Of a DNA stretch of 8,665 bases, positions 5,950-8,665 are shown one piece after another. Source of the stretch: an archaeon (GTDB lineage: Archaea > Nanobdellota > Nanobdellia > Woesearchaeales > ARS49); the NCBI GenBank assembly GCA_016213425.1, contig JACRAI010000104.1, forward strand, positions 1-8,665. The letters run 5' to 3'. Each line of letters opens with the position of its first letter. Positions within the stretch are counted from its first letter, which is position 1. Under the pieces are notes generated by a model. That model was not told the DNA's origin, searched no databases, and saw nothing but the letters and a program-made list of their open reading frames with translations. The position numbers and the translations under genes are program-made.

Positions 5950-5972
5950 TTATCGAATTTAATCGTCGATAA
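5950..5972 (+). promoter_or_regulatory. Inverted repeat at the predicted transcript 5' end
   Basis: Arms TTATCGA (5950-5956) and TCGATAA (5966-5972) around a 9-base loop. It begins at the predicted transcription start of the 81-residue protein gene. It could be an operator overlapping the start, or a 5'-terminal mRNA hairpin. Confidence 0.4.
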
Positions 5973-6025
5973 AAAAGGGGATGTTTTATTTTCCCGAAAA
6001 AAAATTAAAAGGAGGCTATATAAAA

Positions 6026-6271
6026 ATGGCACAAAAAGTCGCAAAAGTAGGAGTAAAAAAACAAGCAGGCTACCTTTATTTCGTAGACAAGAAAGGAAAC
6101 GTAGCTAGAGCTAAAATGGCTAGAGGAAAAAAAGGCAAAGGAGGAAAGCCAGAAGTTGTTGCTCAAGCAGGAGTAAAAAAAGAATCAGGCTACCTATACT
6201 TTGTAGATAAGCAAGGAGATGTATCCAGAGCTCAAATGGCTCGTGGCGGAAGAAAGAAGAAAAGAAAGTAA
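6026..6271 (+). CDS. Small basic protein of two tandem GYLYFVD repeats, unknown function
   Basis: 81 residues when started at ATG 6026, which follows AAAGGAGG; a longer reading from 5981 adds 15 residues with no ribosome-binding site and was not used. The protein is an internal duplication with a 40-residue period: GVKKQAGYLYFVDKKGNVAR (9-28) and GVKKESGYLYFVDKQGDVSR (49-68), each followed by A-K/Q-MARG and a Lys/Arg/Gly-rich linker or tail (KKGKGGK and RKKKRK). Two aromatic residues, a Phe and conserved basics per unit suggest a small beta fold with basic extensions, which would fit nucleic-acid or ribosome binding; that is inference. No membrane segment, no signal, no cysteines. Strong promoter and ribosome-binding site suggest abundance. 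It lies alone between two inverted double-hairpin elements. I recognise no named family. Confidence 0.75.
   Translation: MAQKVAKVGVKKQAGYLYFVDKKGNVARAKMARGKKGKGGKPEVVAQAGVKKESGYLYFVDKQGDVSRAQMARGGRKKKRK
6038..6127 (+). repeat. Coding tandem repeat, unit 1
   Basis: Encodes residues 5-34 of the small basic protein. It matches unit 2 at 6158-6247 with a 120-base offset. The differences between units are partly synonymous (for example cctttatttc versus cctatacttt), so protein sequence has been kept while DNA diverged. Confidence 0.8.
6158..6247 (+). repeat. Coding tandem repeat, unit 2
   Basis: Encodes residues 45-74, the second copy of the GYLYFVDK-x-G-D/N-V-x-RA-x-MARG unit. See unit 1 at 6038-6127 for the comparison. 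Confidence 0.8.
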
Positions 6272-6294
6272 AATCTTATTTCTTTGATTTTTAA

Positions 6295-6340
6295 CAATTG
6301 AGCAAAACTCAACTGTGCGCAACTGAGAAATTCTCAGTTG
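6295..6340 (+). repeat. Double-hairpin repeat element, right copy
   Basis: Hairpin B has arms CAATTGAG (6295-6302) and CTCAACTG (6308-6315) with one A-C mismatch and loop CAAAA. A linker TGCGC follows, then hairpin A with perfect 10-base arms CAACTGAGAA (6320-6329) and TTCTCAGTTG (6331-6340). On the minus strand the order and sequence match the left copy: same stem AACTGAG/CTCAGTT, linker GCGCACA versus GTGCACA, then TTGAG/CTCAA. Stems and linker are conserved while loops differ. Confidence 0.75.
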
Positions 6341-6356
6341 ATCTTTTTCTTTTTTA
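6320..6356 (+). terminator. Hairpin plus T-tract terminator after the basic protein gene
   Basis: The 10-base-pair hairpin 6320-6340 is followed directly by ATCTTTTTCTTTTTT. It looks like an intrinsic terminator 50 bases past the stop codon of the small basic protein, and it separates that gene from the GTPase operon. Confidence 0.5.
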
Positions 6357-6380
6357 AAATGAATATTGGTTTACAGAAAA

Positions 6381-6390
6381 CTATTTAAAG
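6381..6390 (+). promoter_or_regulatory. Predicted TATA box of the oapABC-like operon
   Basis: CTATTTAAAG, with its TTTAAA core about 42 bases before the chosen ATG at 6429. Initiation near 6411 would leave an 18-base leader carrying AAAGGGG (6414-6420). This supports starting the GTPase at 6429 rather than at the upstream TTG. Confidence 0.4.
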
Positions 6391-6428
6391 AGCGTAGTGT
6401 CTCTATAATTATCAAAGGGGTTAAAGGG

Positions 6429-7064
6429 ATGGTTTTCAACACATTTAAGGAATTTTTTGCTAGATTTTGGAAAGATATATTCAAAGGCAGGAGAGATCTT
6501 AAGCTAGGTCTTTATGGACCTCCAAATTCTGGAAAAAGCACTTTGGCAAATAGGATTTGCAAAGATTGGTTAGGGGAAGAAATGAGCACCGTAAGTAATA
6601 TTGCTCATGAGACTCGTGAAATAAAAGTTAAAGAGCAGATTAATATTAAATCTAAGTCCGGTAAAGAGTTGTTTTTTAATCTTGTTGATACTCCTGGGAT
6701 TGCTACAAGAATTGATTATGAAGATTTTATAAAAGCAGGTTTGAGCGAAAAAAAAGCAAAAAGAAGAGCTAAAGAAGCAACAAAAGGAATCGTTGATGCA
6801 ATTAAATGGCTTAATGATATGGATGCTGTTGTTGTTGTTTTAGACGCCACGCAAGATCCTTATTCCCAAGTTAACATAACGATAATTGGAAATTTGCAAG
6901 CTAGAAATATCCCCGTTATTATTGCTGCAAACAAAACAGACTTAAAAGAGGCTCGACTAAAAAATGTGGAGGCAGCGTTCCCGCAATATCCTGTTGTAGG
7001 TATCTCTGCTAAAAAAGGAAAGAATGTTTCCGAGTTTTATGAATCATTGTTTAAACACTTGTAA
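6429..7064 (+). CDS. oapA: Era-like GTPase, OapA-type origin-associated GTP-binding protein
   Basis: 211 residues from ATG 6429, preceded by AAAGGGG; an in-frame TTG at 6366 would add 21 residues lying across the predicted promoter. Small GTPase with G1 GPPNSGKST (30-38), a switch Thr in NIAHETREI (T62), G3 DTPG (87-90), G4 NKTD (168-171) and G5 SAK (193-195). Residues 1-20 (MVFNTFKEFFARFWKDIFKG) form an amphipathic aromatic/basic helix that could bind membrane or a partner. After G3 comes a basic helical insert (about 95-125, SEKKAKRRAKEATKG). There is no KH domain, unlike bacterial Era. It is the first gene of a tight three-gene operon with DUF2073 and a zinc-ribbon protein, the set named OapABC in haloarchaea for its place beside replication initiator genes. 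The molecular role is unknown. Confidence 0.85.
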   Translation: MVFNTFKEFFARFWKDIFKGRRDLKLGLYGPPNSGKSTLANRICKDWLGEEMSTVSNIAHETREIKVKEQINIKSKSGKELFFNLVDTPGIATRIDYEDFIKAGLSEKKAKRRAKEATKGIVDAIKWLNDMDAVVVVLDATQDPYSQVNITIIGNLQARNIPVIIAANKTDLKEARLKNVEAAFPQYPVVGISAKKGKNVSEFYESLFKHL

Positions 7065-7066
7065 AA

Positions 7067-7456
7067 ATGGTAACATTACAATTTATCCCGTATAGAGAAA
7101 TTGAGAATCTCACTAGTGTAGGTAGAATTAGAAAATTGCTGAATGTTGCTAAACAAAACAAAATAGTTCTTTTGCAGGGTAGATTGAGGAGAGAAGAAGA
7201 AGCAGAACTTATAAAAGTCACAATGGAAGAGATTAACCGTGAATTTCAAGGAATAGAGTTGGCAGTTATTAATCCTTCAGATAGCGGCACCGGTTTTAGT
7301 AGATTCAAGAATAATGTTTTTTCTGTTTTATTAGGTGATAGACAAGGCATAACTATAATAGGACCCGCAAATATTGTTAAGTCAATCAAAAAAGATCCAG
7401 ATAAAATCGAATTATTAACTTCAGAAAGACTTGTTAAAAAAAGGAGACCTAAATAA
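7067..7456 (+). CDS. oapB: DUF2073 protein, OapB-like
   Basis: 129 residues. The start VTLQFIPYREIENLTSVGRI and the core IVLLQGRLRREEEAELIKVT are what I know as the archaeal DUF2073 family. The middle part, GIELAVINP and FSVLLGDRQGITIIGPANIV, alternates strands and helices, and the end is basic (VKKRRPK). No catalytic motif or membrane segment. ATG lies 2 bases after the GTPase stop, so translation is probably coupled. DUF2073 is archaeal and travels with the Era-like GTPase and zinc-ribbon gene; it may be the GTPase's regulator or partner, which is inference from linkage. It is unrelated to the OLE-RNA-associated protein that shares the OapB name in bacteria. Confidence 0.85.
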   Translation: MVTLQFIPYREIENLTSVGRIRKLLNVAKQNKIVLLQGRLRREEEAELIKVTMEEINREFQGIELAVINPSDSGTGFSRFKNNVFSVLLGDRQGITIIGPANIVKSIKKDPDKIELLTSERLVKKRRPK

Positions 7457-7839
7457 TGCCACATCAATGTGTTAGATGCAACAAGTTTCACGAAGATGGA
7501 AGCAAAGAAATTTTGACTGGATGTTCTTGTGGTGGAAAACTTTTTTTCTTCATTAAAAAAGAAAAACTTGCTGAATTAAAAAAAGAAAAAGATTACAACT
7601 TATCTACTGAGCAAAAAGTTCAAATTGAAAAAGATGTTCTTGATTTAATAGGTGTTGACGATCCAGTTCAACCAGTTATTCTAGATTTTGAAAGTATAAG
7701 AGTGCTAACCCCTGGAAAATATGAAGTTGACTTAGTTCAATTATTCAAAGGTGAACCTTTAGTCTTCAAACTTGAAGAAGGAAAATATGTTATTGACTTA
7801 CCAACTACTTTTGAAAGATTAAAATCAGAACCAAATTAA
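7456..7839 (+). CDS. oapC: DUF2072 zinc-ribbon protein, OapC-like
   Basis: 127 residues. The N-terminus MPHQCVRCNKFHEDGSKEIL followed by TGCSCGGKLFFFIKKEKL is a zinc ribbon with two Cys pairs, CVRC (5-8) and CSC (23-25), matching the archaeal DUF2072 family. A helical, Lys-rich linker follows (about 40-65), then a C-terminal strand-rich part (VILDFESIRVLTPGKYEVDL and LVFKLEEGKYVIDLPTTFE) with no catalytic motif. Its ATG overlaps the oapB stop (TAATG) and AAGGAG lies at 7441-7446, so it is coupled. Zinc ribbons often bind nucleic acid or proteins; target unknown. It ends 2 bases from the convergent AbrB-PhoU gene. Confidence 0.85.
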   Translation: MPHQCVRCNKFHEDGSKEILTGCSCGGKLFFFIKKEKLAELKKEKDYNLSTEQKVQIEKDVLDLIGVDDPVQPVILDFESIRVLTPGKYEVDLVQLFKGEPLVFKLEEGKYVIDLPTTFERLKSEPN

Positions 7840-7841
7840 AA

Positions 7842-8665
7842 TCATTCTTCATCCAGGACAATTCTAGCTATATTATTTATGTGCGTTAGTATTTGCTTTA
7901 AATTTTCAGAAACTCCTGCCGGGAGAGTGTTTATTTGACTTAAAATTTCATTTCTTTGTCTTGCAAGTTTATCAGCAGTCTCTTTATCTTTAGAAAAAAA
8001 ACTGTTCATAACAGTGCAGTACTGACTTTCTAGTTCTTCTACTTGTTTTTTTATATTACCGCTAACTTTATTTTTAATGTTAGTACAGCAGTCTGCTAAA
8101 TTTTCGATATTTATTGCTAAATACCAATAAGTTAATGCTTGATCTGGACGAACTTTTAATTTTTCTGCCATTCTGGTGTCTTGCAACGCACTTTTTAGTA
8201 ATCTAAAAATTAGAAAATAAATTTTATTTACATCATCATCTTTAAATTGCAGATTCTCATTAGAGTTCACTTCTTTAAACATGCTTCTAACTATCATATC
8301 CATTCTTCTTATTGTTTTATTAATATCAATCTCATTCAAGTTAAGCAAATCTTTCACAACTATTCTTTGCTCTGACTGCTCGCTTATTTCCAGTGCAACG
8401 AAAGAAGATAGCATGTCTTTGATAATTTGGTTTTGTTCGTCTAGTTTTCTTCCAACAATATTTATAGTATTATAATTATTGATATATGCTGAAGTCAGCT
8501 CTCTTTTCAAACTTTCAAATTCTTTCTTGTGATAATCTAAAGTTATCTCTTTTATTTTGTTTGATTCTTTATTTAATGAAGGGCTAACAATTAATTCGTC
8601 ATCATTCTTTTCATGAACGTACACTACATCTCCTCGTTCTAGCTTGTTTTTTTCAAGCCACTCCT
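7842..8665 (-). CDS. AbrB-PhoU domain regulator, partial (5' end outside window)
   Basis: The frame stays open to the right edge, so the gene is truncated at its N-terminus; the GTG at 8624 is only internal. The first visible residues, EWLEKNKLERGDVVYVHEKN then DELIVSP, are the end of an AbrB/SpoVT-like swapped-hairpin DNA-binding domain. After a linker come two helical PhoU-like segments: the first contains IRRMDMIVRSMFKEV, the second NIENLADCCTNIKN, which matches the PhoU E-x-x-x-D metal motif (E174 and D178 counted from 8624). AbrB-PhoU fusions are common in archaea and are thought to control phosphate uptake or related responses; no pst transporter genes are in view. The tail LDEE ends at 7842, convergent with oapC with a 2-base gap and no room for a separate terminator. 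Confidence 0.8.
   Translation of the reverse strand, partial: EWLEKNKLERGDVVYVHEKNDDELIVSPSLNKESNKIKEITLDYHKKEFESLKRELTSAYINNYNTINIVGRKLDEQNQIIKDMLSSFVALEISEQSEQRIVVKDLLNLNEIDINKTIRRMDMIVRSMFKEVNSNENLQFKDDDVNKIYFLIFRLLKSALQDTRMAEKLKVRPDQALTYWYLAINIENLADCCTNIKNKVSGNIKKQVEELESQYCTVMNSFFSKDKETADKLARQRNEILSQINTLPAGVSENLKQILTHINNIARIVLDEE

Noticed and set aside
5981..6025. Upstream ATG adding 15 residues to the basic protein
   Set aside because: No ribosome-binding site at useful spacing, and the extension falls outside the 40-residue repeat pattern. ATG 6026 has GGAGG.
5835..6340. Insertion sequence bounded by terminal inverted repeats
   Set aside because: The enclosed gene encodes a small basic repeat protein with no transposase motif, and I saw no target-site duplication. 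It was kept only as a repeat-bounded cassette.
6366..6428. TTG start for the GTPase
   Set aside because: The extension crosses the predicted TATA box and leader, whereas ATG 6429 has AAAGGGG before it and starts with the amphipathic helix.
5846..6428. Replication origin next to the oapABC-like operon
   Set aside because: No orc1/cdc6 gene and no origin-recognition-box-like repeats were seen. The palindromes are hairpin elements better explained as repeats or terminators.

Overview
The window looks archaeal and AT-rich. The gene set is archaeal: a HerA/Mre11 repair pair, an Era-like GTPase/DUF2073/DUF2072 zinc-ribbon triad, and an AbrB-PhoU regulator. TATA-like boxes (TTTAAATA, TTTATAAATA, TTTTATATA) lie 25-100 bases before start codons, and some genes carry GGTGA or GGAGG ribosome-binding sites while others look leaderless. 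Compact genes and very short gaps fit a small-genome uncultivated archaeon, perhaps a DPANN lineage; that placement is inference. No rRNA, tRNA, CRISPR array or transposase was seen.

Layout. (1) 1-830, minus: 5' part of a D-2-hydroxyacid dehydrogenase that runs off the left edge. (2) 831-1007: divergent control region with three copies of one palindrome (TTCAATWWWTTGAW) spaced 50 and 51 bases apart. (3) 1008-2129, plus: a two-gene module made of a winged-helix/nucleotidyltransferase protein and a HEPN-like protein, which resembles an MNT/HEPN toxin-antitoxin pair. (4) 4828-2154, minus: herA then mre11, overlapping by 4 bases, with no rad50 or nurA after them. (5) 4829-5012: divergent region holding a promoter and a GC-rich, foldable segment that may be a non-coding RNA or structured leader. 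(6) 5013-5845, plus: a Yip1-like membrane protein and a small lysine-rich protein. (7) 5835-6340: two copies of a double-hairpin element in opposite orientation, enclosing a gene for an 81-residue basic protein built from two 40-residue repeats. (8) 6429-7839, plus: the oapA-oapB-oapC-like operon. (9) 7842-8665, minus: AbrB-PhoU regulator, cut by the right edge.

How the parts work together. The HTH-MNT protein probably binds the three palindromes and controls itself and the HEPN gene, and perhaps the divergent dehydrogenase. HerA and Mre11 would process DNA ends together, with Rad50 and NurA encoded elsewhere or absent. The OapABC-like triad is conserved beside replication-initiator genes in haloarchaea, but no orc1/cdc6 is visible here. 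The best candidates for undescribed biology are the regularly spaced operator array with its variant HEPN motif, the inverted double-hairpin cassette around the duplicated basic protein, and the structured RNA candidate upstream of the Yip1-like gene.
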